A stretch of 64,000 nt of DNA from Deltaproteobacteria bacterium HGW-Deltaproteobacteria-12 (GTDB taxonomy: Bacteria; Desulfobacterota; Syntrophia; Syntrophales; Smithellaceae). This document shows positions 18,458-29,044 of this stretch, piece by piece. The DNA is taken from NCBI GenBank assembly GCA_002840565.1, contig PHBK01000018.1, forward strand, positions 88,599-152,598. The letters run 5' to 3'. Positions within the stretch are counted from its first letter, which is position 1. Every line of letters begins with the position of its first letter. The position numbers and the translations under genes are program-made. The notes below the pieces were generated by a model, which saw only the letters and a program-made list of their open reading frames with translations, was not told the DNA's origin and ran no database searches.

Positions 18458-19354
18458 ATGAATAAAGTATTGAAGATGTTTATTTTTCTGTTGGTCGTGG
18501 GTGGCCCTTTGCTGTCTTCGGGAATCGCTTGCGCGGCGGAATCGGGCGTTGCTGGATCGGATAAAATAGTCCAGAGCGGAGCTATTCTGACTGTAGCCGA
18601 GTCCAAGAGGATGATAGGTAAGGCTGTGGCGCAAATGCCCATCGTCAAAAACGCTCTTGCCAACGGTATGGTTATTGTCATCAAAGGGACAACCAATGCT
18701 TATGTGGCTGAGGAGATTGCCGGCGGTAAATCCAACCATGCGGCATTTGTGACGGGAAGAATTGAACCCGAAAAAGGAACCAAATATCTGCCCAAGGCCA
18801 AACCAGTCAACCACCTGATTCTGGAGAAAGGCAAGGTGGTGGATATTTCGCTTGAAGATGCCGCCAAGAAGCTGAAAGCTGGCGACGTTGTTATCAAGGG
18901 GGCGAATGCTCTGGATTACAAAAACAAGATGGCGGCTGTTAATATTCTCCATCCCGAAGGCGGAACAACGGGAATCACTATGCCCATCATTGTGGCCCGC
19001 AAGGCCCATCTCGTAATTCCGGTCGGCCTAGAGAAGCTGGTTGCCGGGGATATCATAGATCTGACATTGAAGATGAGGGAACCGATGGAAACATTGTCCG
19101 CCCCGGCTGGCAGCTCGAAAGCGCTGTTTCCCGGTCACAATATTCCCTCAATGTGGATACTGACCGGAGAAATAGTAACCGAACTGGAGGCCATTAAAAT
19201 ATTGACGGGAGCAACAGCCTTCCAGGCAAGCGCAGGAGGTATCAGTGGCGCGGAAGGGGGAGTGTGGATTGTTTTCAGAGGAACCAGGGATCAGGTAAAA
19301 AAGGCTCTGGAACTGACAAAATCCGTCCAGGGAGAACCGCCTTATTCTGAATAG
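18458..19354 (+). CDS. Secreted protein of unknown function
   Basis: RBS aggagg; signal peptide MNKVLKMFIFLLVVGGPLLSSGIACAAES; no domain recognised. Confidence 0.65.
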   Translation: MNKVLKMFIFLLVVGGPLLSSGIACAAESGVAGSDKIVQSGAILTVAESKRMIGKAVAQMPIVKNALANGMVIVIKGTTNAYVAEEIAGGKSNHAAFVTGRIEPEKGTKYLPKAKPVNHLILEKGKVVDISLEDAAKKLKAGDVVIKGANALDYKNKMAAVNILHPEGGTTGITMPIIVARKAHLVIPVGLEKLVAGDIIDLTLKMREPMETLSAPAGSSKALFPGHNIPSMWILTGEIVTELEAIKILTGATAFQASAGGISGAEGGVWIVFRGTRDQVKKALELTKSVQGEPPYSE

Positions 19355-19451
19355 TAAATGACCGGTTATCGCCGGGGATGCCTTTCTCCTGGTTTATGCC
19401 CTGGTCGTAGTGGTGTAAGAAAGATCAATGAACACCCCCGATTTCAAAAAA

Positions 19452-19489
19452 AATAAAGCAGGGCCGATTGACCCTGCTTTATTTTTTGT
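19452..19489. terminator. Rho-independent terminator (symmetric)
   Basis: AATAAAGCAGGG-ccgattga-CCCTGCTTTATT + TTTT. Confidence 0.8.
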
Positions 19490-19578
19490 GGCAATGGCAG
19501 CTTTTTTCATTAAAAAGGTAAAACAACTTGCTGTCTTAGCAGCGTCGCTTAATGCTGTATACCCATCCCGGAGGTGAC

Positions 19579-19947
19579 ATGTACCAGTTGCTGGCGGATA
19601 TGCTTGTTGTGGGGCATTTCCTGTTTATCGCTTTTGTGGCGATCGGCGGGGTCTTCGTCATTTACAGGCCCCGGCTTGCTTGGCTGCATCTGCCTTCCGC
19701 AGCCTGGGGAGCGGCAGTTGAACTCTGCGGCTGGTTTTGCCCCCTGACGCCGCTGGAAAACTATCTGCGGCTTTCGGGAGGCGGCAAAGTTTACGACGGA
19801 GATTTTATCGAGCATTATCTGCTCCCGATCATTTATCCCCAAAACCTTACTGCCACAGGACAACAAATCCTGGGCATCCTGGTCGTTGCCGTTAATCTAA
19901 TCTTTTACACTCTTGCCATCCGTAAGCACCGGATGCATAAACCTTAA
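19579..19947 (+). CDS. DUF2784 family membrane protein
   Basis: MYQLLADMLVVGHFLFIAFVAIGG...WGAAVELCGWFCPLTPLENYLR. Confidence 0.8.
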   Translation: MYQLLADMLVVGHFLFIAFVAIGGVFVIYRPRLAWLHLPSAAWGAAVELCGWFCPLTPLENYLRLSGGGKVYDGDFIEHYLLPIIYPQNLTATGQQILGILVVAVNLIFYTLAIRKHRMHKP

Positions 19948-20039
19948 CACCGAGACCGGGATAGCAGGCGTTCTTGTTTCCTTAAGCGCCGACCCCGGCC
20001 TTCGCGACTGTCTCTTAATTGACAGGTGCTGATTGCAGT

Positions 20040-20230
20040 CTATAGTAATGTCCCCCGCTGGCGGGGGTAAGGGGGTGGACACCTTTAATGAATCAATAAT
20101 ACTAGCAAGCTACAGGGAGGTTCGCTAAAATCCACCCCAACCCTCCTTTGCGAAAGGAGGGAGCCTTTCGCACATGCGAAAATCCACCTCCGTCACTCCG
20201 TGACACCTCCGCCAGCGGAGGACATGAAAT
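20040..20230. repeat. Cluster of short palindromes in intergenic DNA
   Basis: CCCCCGCTGGCGGGGG, CCCTCCTTTGCGAAAGGAGGG, CCTCCGCCAGCGGAGG. Confidence 0.7.
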
Positions 20231-20337
20231 GACAATTTCACCTATTGCGACACAGTCTCCTTCGCTGGGGCAGGCTGTGCCAACAAAGGTAGCGCTTGAT
20301 TTAGAATTGGAATAACAATAACCGGCGCAGGTTTCTT

Positions 20338-21207
20338 TTAAGGTTTGATCCTTTTCGGCGTTTCGCCTCCCAGACCGATCATGGGGATTGCTCCTCCGCC
20401 CGTTACCTGGGGAAGTATCCCGTCCCATTTTTCGATGGCTTTCATATTGGCTTCAATTTTGCGCAGTTCTATCAAGTCGGGGGAAATGTTGGCTCTCTGC
20501 AATCGCAGCGATTCTGCTTCCGCTCGGGCCGCCGTGATCTTTTGCTCCGCCTCGATCTTTATCCTGTCGAGATCTCTTTTTGCTTTGAGCGCCAGTTGCT
20601 CGGCCGTCTGTTTGGATTCGATGGCCTCGGTGAATATCTTCGTGAAACTGAAAGTGACTATGGAAAAAGCGTCCACGGCAATATTGTTTTCTATCAGTCT
20701 ATCGGACAGAGCCACCCTCATCGCTTCACTGACGGCCGGCCTCTTGGTAATGAGCTCCTCTGCCGTATACTTGGCGGTGACGGCCTTGACGACCTCCTGA
20801 ATGGCGGGGTCAATGATACGCTCCTTGAACTGAATGCCTATTTTTTGGTATACAACATTGGCCTTATCCGGAACGACATGATAATTTAAGGCTATCCGGG
20901 AACTGACATCCTGCAGATCTGCCGAGGCTGCGGCTGCATCTGTTTCGGCTTTCTGAATCTTTACATCCATAATTGCGACCTCCTGCATTACCGGAATGCG
21001 CAGATGCAGGCCTTCCTCCAGTACTTGCTTTTGTACGGCGCCGAAATTAAGAACAATACCCCTTTGGCCTGCGCCAACCTGCACCCAGGGGCGAAAGAAA
21101 ACCAGGATAAAAATGATGGCAGCAGCAATCATCATTAATCTTACAGGCCCTTTTTTCATCATAGCCTGCATTGCTTCCTTTGTTTTGTCTGCGTCACTTT
21201 CGTACAT
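20338..21207 (-). CDS. SPFH/prohibitin family protein
   Basis: N-terminal TM; VGAGQRGIVLNFGAVQKQVLEEGLHLRIPVMQEV; coiled-coil AEAESLRLQRANISPDLIELRKIEA. Confidence 0.88.
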   Translation of the reverse strand: MYESDADKTKEAMQAMMKKGPVRLMMIAAAIIFILVFFRPWVQVGAGQRGIVLNFGAVQKQVLEEGLHLRIPVMQEVAIMDVKIQKAETDAAAASADLQDVSSRIALNYHVVPDKANVVYQKIGIQFKERIIDPAIQEVVKAVTAKYTAEELITKRPAVSEAMRVALSDRLIENNIAVDAFSIVTFSFTKIFTEAIESKQTAEQLALKAKRDLDRIKIEAEQKITAARAEAESLRLQRANISPDLIELRKIEANMKAIEKWDGILPQVTGGGAIPMIGLGGETPKRIKP

Positions 21208-21261
21208 TTTCATTACCTCCCTTTGGCCATATTTCGGCATTTTTACAATGTTATGTTGAAC

Positions 21262-22296
21262 TTACGACTGCATTGATCCGCTTAACTGTCCGCAGGCAGC
21301 AAGGATGTCACTGCCTTTACTGGCCCGTAAAATCGTTGTGAAGTGTTTTTTTATCAGTATATTCTGGAAGGCCTCCACGTCTTTCCTGGGGGGAGCTTTA
21401 TAAGGAGAGCCGGGGAATTCATTAAAGACAATTAGATTTAATTTGCAACGCTGATTCCCTAACAAGGCGGCCAGTTTTTCAGCATGATACACTGATGAAT
21501 TAAGGCCGTCAATTAAAATATATTCAAAAGTAAGCAGGCGGCGGCCGGGCATCGGATATCTCTTGCAGGCGTCGAGCAGTATTTCCAAAGGATACTTTTT
21601 GTTGACCGGCATGAGGCTGCTGCGAACGGCATTATCGGGAGCGTTTAACGATACCGCCAGATTAATACAAATATCTTTGCCTAATTGGACGATCTGCGGC
21701 GCCAGACCACAGGTGGAAACGGTGATTTTGCGATTGGAAAAGCCCAGGCCGAAGTCGCAGGTGAGGTTTTTTATTGCCTTCAGGGTATTGTCGTAATTGG
21801 CTAAGGGCTCGCCCATGCCCATCATCACAATGTTCTTTATTTGCGGCACTGCGGATGGTTCTTGCTGCAGGGCAATAATTTGGCCGGTGATCTCTGACGG
21901 CAGCAGATTCCTCTTCCAACCCTGGCGGGCGGTGAGACAGAACTGGCAACCCATGGCGCAGCCGGCCTGAGTCGAAAGGCAGATCGTCCAATTGCTCTTG
22001 CCGGGGATGAGGACGCTTTCGATGAAAAGACCGTCTTCCAGGCGCAGCAGAGCTTTTCTGGTTCCATCTTTTGCCTCCAGGATTTTGACTACTTCCGGTC
22101 GCCCGATGCGGGAAATTGCGGCGAGACTGCTGCGGAATTCACGGGAGATAGTGGTCATCTCGGCAAAGGAAAGATTGCCCGACTGGTAAAGACATTTCAT
22201 GATTTGCCGGGCGCGAAATTTCTCCTTGCCCAGCGAGGAAATAAATTCTTCGATTTCCTCCAGAGTCAAATCCAGCAGATTGGGTAATGGATTCAT
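21262..22296 (-). CDS. rlmN: 23S rRNA (adenine2503-C2)-methyltransferase RlmN
   Basis: [26 protein letters not shown] radical SAM motif; [12 protein letters not shown]. Confidence 0.95.
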   Translation of the reverse strand: MNPLPNLLDLTLEEIEEFISSLGKEKFRARQIMKCLYQSGNLSFAEMTTISREFRSSLAAISRIGRPEVVKILEAKDGTRKALLRLEDGLFIESVLIPGKSNWTICLSTQAGCAMGCQFCLTARQGWKRNLLPSEITGQIIALQQEPSAVPQIKNIVMMGMGEPLANYDNTLKAIKNLTCDFGLGFSNRKITVSTCGLAPQIVQLGKDICINLAVSLNAPDNAVRSSLMPVNKKYPLEILLDACKRYPMPGRRLLTFEYILIDGLNSSVYHAEKLAALLGNQRCKLNLIVFNEFPGSPYKAPPRKDVEAFQNILIKKHFTTILRASKGSDILAACGQLSGSMQS

Positions 22297-23510
22297 AGCT
22301 TTTTCTGCAAATGAACTGCAATCGCGTCAATAAAGCCTGCGGTATTTACTTTTCTATTGGACTGTTTTTTATCGGCGAGCGCCAGTAAATCTCCGGTCAT
22401 GATGCCTTCCTCAACGGTGGCCAGAGCCGCCTCTTCCAGACGGTCGGCAAACTCGATTAAGTCCGGAGTATTGTCCAACTCGCCGCGTTTGCGCAGGCCG
22501 CCGGTCCAGGCAAAAATCAGCGCCATGGAATTGCTGGATGTTTCTTCACCTTTTAAATGTTTGTAGTAATGCTTCTGCACAGTGCCGTGAGCGGCTTCAT
22601 ATTCGAACCAGCCTTGCGGCGAAACAAGCACCGAAGTCATCATCGCCAGCGAGCCGTTGGCTGAGGCAATCATGTCCGATAGAACATCGCCGTCATAATT
22701 TTTCAGCGCCCAGAGAATGCCGCCTTCAATTTTCATGATGCGGGCGACGGCATCGTCAATCAAAGTGAAGAAATATTCTATTCCCGCTGCGGAAAATTTA
22801 TTTTTCCAGTTTTGTTCAAATTCGCGGTCAAAAATATCGCGGAAGCCGGCATCATATATTTTGGAAATGGTATCTTTCGTGGAGAACCACAAATCTATTT
22901 TTTCACTCAAAGCATAGGTAAAGCAGGCGCGGGCAAAGCTTAAAATTGAATGCTCGAGATTGTGGTTGACCTGCACGATTCCGGGCCCGGGGAAATCAAA
23001 AACCGGCAGGCTGATCTGCTTGCCGCCATCTCGCGGACTAAAGACCATCTCCAGTTTCCCGGCTCCGGGAACGGCAAATTCCGTATTGCTATAGACATCG
23101 CCATAAGCGTGACGACCGATGGTTATGGGTTTCTTCCACGCGGAAACAGCCGGTTTAATGTTTTGGACCAGAATCGGCTTGCGGAATACCGTGCCGTCGA
23201 GCATGGCCCGGATTGTGCCGTTGGGGCTTTTCCAAGCTTTTTTCAGGCTGTATTCTTTAACACGATCTTCATTTGGTGTGATAGTTGCGCATTTAATCCC
23301 GACGCCGTATTTCATGATTGCTTTGGCGGCGGCCACTGTTACCTGATCATCAGTATCGTCGCGATGCTTGACGTGCAAATCGTAATAATCAATAGTCATA
23401 TCGAGATGGGGGAAGAGAAGCTTGTCTTTGACCATCTGCCACATTATTCGTGTCATTTCATCGCCGTCCATTTCGACGAGAGTAGTTTTAACTTTGATCT
23501 TTCGGGACAT
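22293..23510 (-). CDS. icd: NADP-dependent isocitrate dehydrogenase (eukaryote-like homodimeric type)
   Basis: [81 protein letters not shown]. Confidence 0.93.
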   Translation of the reverse strand: MSRKIKVKTTLVEMDGDEMTRIMWQMVKDKLLFPHLDMTIDYYDLHVKHRDDTDDQVTVAAAKAIMKYGVGIKCATITPNEDRVKEYSLKKAWKSPNGTIRAMLDGTVFRKPILVQNIKPAVSAWKKPITIGRHAYGDVYSNTEFAVPGAGKLEMVFSPRDGGKQISLPVFDFPGPGIVQVNHNLEHSILSFARACFTYALSEKIDLWFSTKDTISKIYDAGFRDIFDREFEQNWKNKFSAAGIEYFFTLIDDAVARIMKIEGGILWALKNYDGDVLSDMIASANGSLAMMTSVLVSPQGWFEYEAAHGTVQKHYYKHLKGEETSSNSMALIFAWTGGLRKRGELDNTPDLIEFADRLEEAALATVEEGIMTGDLLALADKKQSNRKVNTAGFIDAIAVHLQKKL

Positions 23511-23557
23511 AATAATATTAACTCCTGTGTAATTAGCGACCACGGAAAAAGTCCATC

Positions 23558-23660
23558 TGCTGCGTTGCCCTACAGTCTTTCGTCATTGCGGCGTATGTAA
23601 CAATACGCCTCATTCCGAAGGCTTTGCGCGCCTTGCCTCTGGAGTTTTTGCGAGGTCGTA
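23558..23660. repeat. Dispersed intergenic repeat between aconitase and icd
   Basis: tgcgttgccc...gcggcgtatgtaacaatacgcctcattccgaaggctttgcgcgccttgcctctgg; resembles the centre of the 53862-53984 element. Confidence 0.5.
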
Positions 23661-23707
23661 GAATGGTTTACCGTTTTCTTTTTTGTATAATGCATTCTGA
23701 TTGATGA

Positions 23708-25645
23708 CTACTTATTTTCACTCCGCACATTTAATGCGCCGCCGGCCAGGACGATTTGCTTTTGCCTTGCCGATAAATCGCAGGCAACAGAAAAAGAACA
23801 GCCTTTGGTTTTATTGATGATCAGCAGATCCGTGCCTGCGCCAATTAATTTCCGGACGTTGGCAATTTCCAGATCATCGCCCTGATCAATTTTCTCATAG
23901 TCGCCGGAATGAAGAAAAGTCAGCGGCAGAATGCCGAAATTGATCAGATTGGCGGCGTGGATGCGTTCAAAAGATAAAGCAATAACAGCGCGGACACCCA
24001 GATACATCGGACAAATAGCGGCGTGTTCGCGCGATGATCCCTGGCCGTAGGAAACACCGGCGACAATAATGTTTTGTTTTCCGGCCGTTTTTATTTTTTG
24101 CGCATTATGGGCAAAATTCGGGTCGACATTTTCAAAAACGTACTCCGAATATTTCGGAATATTGGAGCGGTATTTCATGCGGGCGCCGGCCGGAATAATA
24201 TGGTCGGTGGTAATTTTATCACCCACTTTGATTGTTACCTCGGCCGCAATGGTATCAGGCAGCGCCGTGTTTTTGGGCGGCGCACCGATATTAGGGCCGC
24301 GATGGATTTCACTTACGCGGTCAGCGTTATCCGGCCGGAGAAACATGCTGTCATCAATGAGAAACTTCTCCGGCATCTCCACGGGAGGATAGACCATGCC
24401 CAAATCGCGCGGATCGGTGAAATGCCCCGTAATTACGGCGGCCGCTGCCGTTTCGGGACTGACCAGGTAAACATCGGCATCCATTGTTCCCGAGCGTCCC
24501 GGAAAATTGCGATTGGAAGTGCGCAGAGATACCGCACCGGATTGGGGACTCTGGCTGTTGCCGATGCAAAAGCCGCAGGCGTTTTCCATCAGCCGGGCGC
24601 CGGCAGCGATTAAATCAGCAAGATATCCTCCGCGAGCCAGATTTTCCAAAACCTGCCGCGAACCGGGCGCCAGGATGAAACTGACAGCGGGATGAGCTGT
24701 TCTTCCTTTTAAAATTTTAGCGACTCTGACCAGATCTTTGTAGGATGAATTGGTGCAGCTGCCCAGACAAACCTGATCCACCGCAATGTTTTTCATATCC
24801 CTGACTGTGCCGATATTATCCGGACTATGCGGTCGGGCCGTCAGCGGCTGGAGTTCCGCCAAATCAATTTCCACAACTTTTGCATATATTGCGTCGTCGT
24901 CCGGCTGAAGCTCTCTAAAATCAGCTTCTCGATGCTGGGCGCGCAAAAACACCCGGGTCATCTCATCGCTGGGAAAAATAGATGTGGTTACACCGCATTC
25001 GGCGCCCATATTGGTTATGGTGGCCCGTTCCGGCACACTGAGAGCAGCGGCGCCTTCGCCCCCGTATTCAAAGACGGTGCCGACATTTCCCTTGGTTGTA
25101 AAGATCTGCAATACCTTAAGAATTATATCTTTGGCGGAGACCCATGATGTCAATTTCCCCCTTAAATTAATTCGCACGATCCTGGGGCAAATAAGGTAAA
25201 ACGGTTCACCGGCCATGGCCTGCGCGACATCAAGGCCTCCGGCGCCCATAGCCAGCATGCCCAGTGCTCCGCAGGTGGGGGTGTGGCTGTCGGAACCGAT
25301 TAATGTTATTCCCGGCTTGCCGAATCTTTCCAAATGAACCTGATGGCAAATGCCGTTTCCCGCCCGGGAAAGAACAATCCCGAATTTCCGGGCGATACTC
25401 TGCAGATACCTGTGGTCATCGGCATTTTCAAAACCGATCTGGATAGTGTTATGATCGATATAGCTTACGGAAAGATCGGTTTTGACCCGGGGGACATCCA
25501 TCGCCTCCAGTTGCAGATAGGCCATCGTGCCGGTGGCATCCTGAGTCAGTGTCTGATCAATGCGAATGCCGATTTCTCCGCCGGGTACAAGCTGACCTTC
25601 CATCAAGTGCCGGGCGATAATTTTTTCAACGATGTTTTGTCCCAT
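23708..25645 (-). CDS. Aconitate hydratase
   Basis: GSDSHTPTCGALGMLAMGAGGLDVA, CLGSCTNSSYKDL, YGQGSSREHAA. Confidence 0.93.
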   Translation of the reverse strand: MGQNIVEKIIARHLMEGQLVPGGEIGIRIDQTLTQDATGTMAYLQLEAMDVPRVKTDLSVSYIDHNTIQIGFENADDHRYLQSIARKFGIVLSRAGNGICHQVHLERFGKPGITLIGSDSHTPTCGALGMLAMGAGGLDVAQAMAGEPFYLICPRIVRINLRGKLTSWVSAKDIILKVLQIFTTKGNVGTVFEYGGEGAAALSVPERATITNMGAECGVTTSIFPSDEMTRVFLRAQHREADFRELQPDDDAIYAKVVEIDLAELQPLTARPHSPDNIGTVRDMKNIAVDQVCLGSCTNSSYKDLVRVAKILKGRTAHPAVSFILAPGSRQVLENLARGGYLADLIAAGARLMENACGFCIGNSQSPQSGAVSLRTSNRNFPGRSGTMDADVYLVSPETAAAAVITGHFTDPRDLGMVYPPVEMPEKFLIDDSMFLRPDNADRVSEIHRGPNIGAPPKNTALPDTIAAEVTIKVGDKITTDHIIPAGARMKYRSNIPKYSEYVFENVDPNFAHNAQKIKTAGKQNIIVAGVSYGQGSSREHAAICPMYLGVRAVIALSFERIHAANLINFGILPLTFLHSGDYEKIDQGDDLEIANVRKLIGAGTDLLIINKTKGCSFSVACDLSARQKQIVLAGGALNVRSENK

Positions 25646-25651
25646 TTACAA

Positions 25652-26512
25652 CTATTCCTTTGGTGATAAAATAATAGCAATCCGGCGGTTTTTCGCTCTG
25701 CCTTCCGGTGTGCTGTTGTCAGCCAGCGGCTGGAACTCACCGAAAGCTGTGGCCGAAAGTATTTTGGAATCAATACCCTGCTGCTGCAGGTACTTGGTCA
25801 CATTGATGGCGCGTGCTGCGGAAAGCTCCCAGTTTGTCGGATAAACTTTGGCCAGTTTGCTGGTTATGGGAATATTATCCGTATGGCCCTCAATGCGGAT
25901 GTTTTTATCAGGAACGTTTTTTAAAATATCCACCACTCTTTTCAGGACGGCCAGACCTTCTTTTTTGACTGTCGCTTCGCCGGATGCAAAAAGAATCTTG
26001 TCCACCACATCCAGAGTAAGCTTGCCTTTGAGTTCGCTGATGGCAATTTGTCCCTGAGCGATTTCACCTTTCATTTCCTGCACCAGCTGTTGGAAAGTGT
26101 TGCTTTGTTTTTCCACTTCCTGTGATTTGGTCTGCAACTGTATGATATTTTCTTTTAATTTAGTATTTTCCGCTTCCAGATCAGCCACTTTCTTACGGCT
26201 TTCCGTAATTGCTTTCGACAAATCATCCGTCTTTAATTTTAAAACTTTATCCAACTCGTCGCGTTGTGCGGTAATATTAGTTAAGTCGCCGTTTAATTTA
26301 TTTATCTGTGCTTTCAGAGCATTATTTTCCGCAGTCAAGGCTTTGTGTTTTTCGTTCAGAGCGGCGAGTTCCCGGGTTAGATTTTTGGTTTCCTGAGTTA
26401 AACTGTCGGCTTCCTGCACCTTTTTTACATATGTGCCTTCGGTAACCAGGCAACCGCTGCAAAACAGGGCCAGGATAAAAACACTGGACATAGATAGAAT
26501 TATTTTTTTCAT
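25652..26512 (-). CDS. OmpA family lipoprotein with coiled coil
   Basis: Lipobox LALFCSGC; OmpA motif IRIEGHTDNIPI...NWELSAARAINVTKYL. Confidence 0.88.
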   Translation of the reverse strand: MKKIILSMSSVFILALFCSGCLVTEGTYVKKVQEADSLTQETKNLTRELAALNEKHKALTAENNALKAQINKLNGDLTNITAQRDELDKVLKLKTDDLSKAITESRKKVADLEAENTKLKENIIQLQTKSQEVEKQSNTFQQLVQEMKGEIAQGQIAISELKGKLTLDVVDKILFASGEATVKKEGLAVLKRVVDILKNVPDKNIRIEGHTDNIPITSKLAKVYPTNWELSAARAINVTKYLQQQGIDSKILSATAFGEFQPLADNSTPEGRAKNRRIAIILSPKE

Positions 26513-26640
26513 AAATATTCTCCTCTCTTGGGAGGCATTCATATAATAAACTGTTCTGATAATCAACCGGCAAAACGGAAAAAAAAGGGGGCATATCAAA
26601 AATGCCCCCGGGTACGCAGCAGTTAATCAATTCGGAAAAT

Positions 26641-27609
26641 TTAAGTTCCTTTTTCAGCGAGGCCCTTGACGCGGACAGCACGGATAAATCTCTTATGAAA
26701 GTAAGGAGTATCCAGATTGTCAATTTTAATAACCTTGTCGCGGTATGAAGCATGGACAAATTCGTTGTTGCCGACGTAAATTCCCACATGCCCGACAGGT
26801 TTCCGTGTGCGGAAAAAGACGAGATCTCCCTCCAGAAGTTCGTTTTTATTAACACTTAAACCAACATTATACTGCTCGCGAGCTGTTCGGGGCAGCGATA
26901 TATCAAAAAGCTGGTACATTTTGCGGACAAATGCGGAACAGTCGATTCCCCTGACTGTGGAACCGCCCAACCTATAAGGCGCTCCTAGGAAACCGGTAGC
27001 TACTTTAGCAAATAGTTTCCGTTCATCAGGGCTGCGCCACTTTCCCAGGAGTTCAGCAGCGGTTTGATTATCTTTTTGCAGATGGGCAAAATCACCGGCT
27101 GCGGCCAGATCATCGTCATCATCATCTTCCTCTTCCTCATTGAGAGCAATTTCATCTTTTACGGCGTTCGCCGGGTTACGCGCTGCCTTAGCCAGAATCA
27201 ACTTTTGGCCAGCCTTTAAGCTTTTAGGTTGTACATTATTCAAGGCCATTATCTGTTTCACCGGAGTGCCTGTTTTTCTGGCAATCGACCCCAGATTATC
27301 GCCTTTCTTGACGGTGTAATAAGCGGCCGGTTTAAATTTTGATTTAGCGGGGGAAGTAGCTGCGGTGGACGCAGCTGCAGTGGTTTCTTTTTCAGGAATA
27401 AGGAGGATTTGCTTTAATTTCAGTGAAGTTCCGGTGAGGTCATTAGCCTGCTGAATAGCCCGACTACTGACGCCCGTTTTCCTGGAAATGCTGCTCAGAG
27501 TATCGCCTTTTTTGACTTCGTATTGCCCTGCCGTTGCAACGGATGCCAAGCCCAAGGAAAGACTGAGCAAAAAAAGCAATGATAATAGAAAAATCTGCCG
27601 TTTCATCAT
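26641..27609 (-). CDS. LysM (x2) + NlpC/P60 peptidoglycan hydrolase
   Basis: YEVKKGDTLSSISRKTGV, YTVKKGDNLGSIARKTG, GIDCSAFVRKMYQLF...HVGIYVGNNEFVHAS. Confidence 0.92.
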   Translation of the reverse strand: MMKRQIFLLSLLFLLSLSLGLASVATAGQYEVKKGDTLSSISRKTGVSSRAIQQANDLTGTSLKLKQILLIPEKETTAAASTAATSPAKSKFKPAAYYTVKKGDNLGSIARKTGTPVKQIMALNNVQPKSLKAGQKLILAKAARNPANAVKDEIALNEEEEDDDDDDLAAAGDFAHLQKDNQTAAELLGKWRSPDERKLFAKVATGFLGAPYRLGGSTVRGIDCSAFVRKMYQLFDISLPRTAREQYNVGLSVNKNELLEGDLVFFRTRKPVGHVGIYVGNNEFVHASYRDKVIKIDNLDTPYFHKRFIRAVRVKGLAEKGT

Positions 27610-27851
27610 GAAGTGCCTCCTTCTTAAATGTAGTTGGGGGGCCCCATTTTGTTAACGGTGTACAGATTTCGACGCGAGGCCGATGATGACTGATTATTGA
27701 CTGCACACAGAAAACGAAGAATATTTGCTTTTGACGTTCCAATAACTTCGTGGGTACCTCATACTAAAATTGTTTTGCCCTGTCAAATTTATTTTGCATT
27801 CCCTTTTAATGCGGTATAGAAGACTCTATAAAATATTGCAGGGAAATTTGA

Positions 27852-28661
27852 ATGAAAGTGTTGAAAAGATGGTTGTTATTATTGCTGATTTTAGTCGCTG
27901 CCTTTATGATTATAGATATCGGCCGTTATTTTCTTTATCCGAATGTCGCCTTGCTGCAAAAGGACAGGCCCGGTAAGACGGCATTTATGGAATACAGGGA
28001 AGAGACCTGGCGGCAGAAGGGCATTAAGAAAAAAATAAGAAACACCTGGGTGCCGCTTTCCCGGGTTTCGCCGTATGTGATAAAAGCCGTTATCATTGCG
28101 GAGGATGATAAGTTCTGGTCGCATGAAGGTTTTGATTTTGCAGCAATGCAAAAGGCGCTGGAAAAAGATATAAAAAAGAAGAAGTTACTGGCCGGCGGCA
28201 GCACAATCTCGCAGCAGTTGGCCAAAAATCTTTATCTTTCCCCGTCTAAAAATCCTGTCCGCAAAATCAAGGAAGCTATTCTTACCTCGCGTCTGGAGAA
28301 TAATTTAACGAAGAGGAGAATTCTTGAGATTTATTTAAATGTGGTGGAGTGGGGTGACGGTAGTTTCGGGATAGAAGCTGCAGCGCAAAGCCACTATGGG
28401 AAGCAGGCGTCAGACTTGAATCCACGGGAAGCGGCGACGCTGGCCTCAATATTGCCTAATCCGCGCCGCTACAAATCCGACGGTACATCCAGATATGTGG
28501 AAAATCAGTCCGAAAGAATTTACCAGATTATGGTGCGCCGCGGGATTGTTATCCCCGAATATGATGAGGTGATCGAGGAAGGCAAGGAGGAAAACGCTCG
28601 ACCGGGGGAAAATGATCATCTACCGAAAGAAAACGACGGTTCGGCCCCTAAAGGACAATAG
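27852..28661 (+). CDS. mtgA: Monofunctional biosynthetic peptidoglycan transglycosylase
   Basis: AVIIAEDDKFWSHEGFDFAAMQ, GGSTISQQLAKNLYLSPSKNPVRKIKEA. Confidence 0.92.
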   Translation: MKVLKRWLLLLLILVAAFMIIDIGRYFLYPNVALLQKDRPGKTAFMEYREETWRQKGIKKKIRNTWVPLSRVSPYVIKAVIIAEDDKFWSHEGFDFAAMQKALEKDIKKKKLLAGGSTISQQLAKNLYLSPSKNPVRKIKEAILTSRLENNLTKRRILEIYLNVVEWGDGSFGIEAAAQSHYGKQASDLNPREAATLASILPNPRRYKSDGTSRYVENQSERIYQIMVRRGIVIPEYDEVIEEGKEENARPGENDHLPKENDGSAPKGQ

Positions 28662-28984
28662 GAGTTAAATCAAATACACAAGAAATAATAATAAATACAA
28701 TATATTGAACGACAGTTATAGCCCGGCAAGGCAAACAAATTGAGGGCAAAATCATGACTGCTGCCTGCAGGAAGCAACAAATGCCATCTAAGCCTGAAAC
28801 AATCAATCTAGGAAAACTTAATATTGCAAATATTTTATCGTTGATTTGACCAGTTAAACCAGGAACTTACTTTGATATTTAAACTCTGGGCAATCTAATT
28901 AATGTTGCTCTTTGTTAATGCCATACACATTAAATAAATGATATCCTTATAATTTTATGGTTTAGCGGCCGGATTCTGAAGAAA

Positions 28985-29019
28985 AAAAGCCGGAAGGCAT
29001 TTTGCTTGCCAACCGGCTT
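28985..29019 (-). terminator. Terminator downstream of the thiolase gene
   Basis: AAAGCCGG...CCGGCTTT stem; T-run when read on the minus strand. Confidence 0.7.
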
Positions 29020-29044
29020 TCTTAGATTTAAATCCTCAAGTTTA

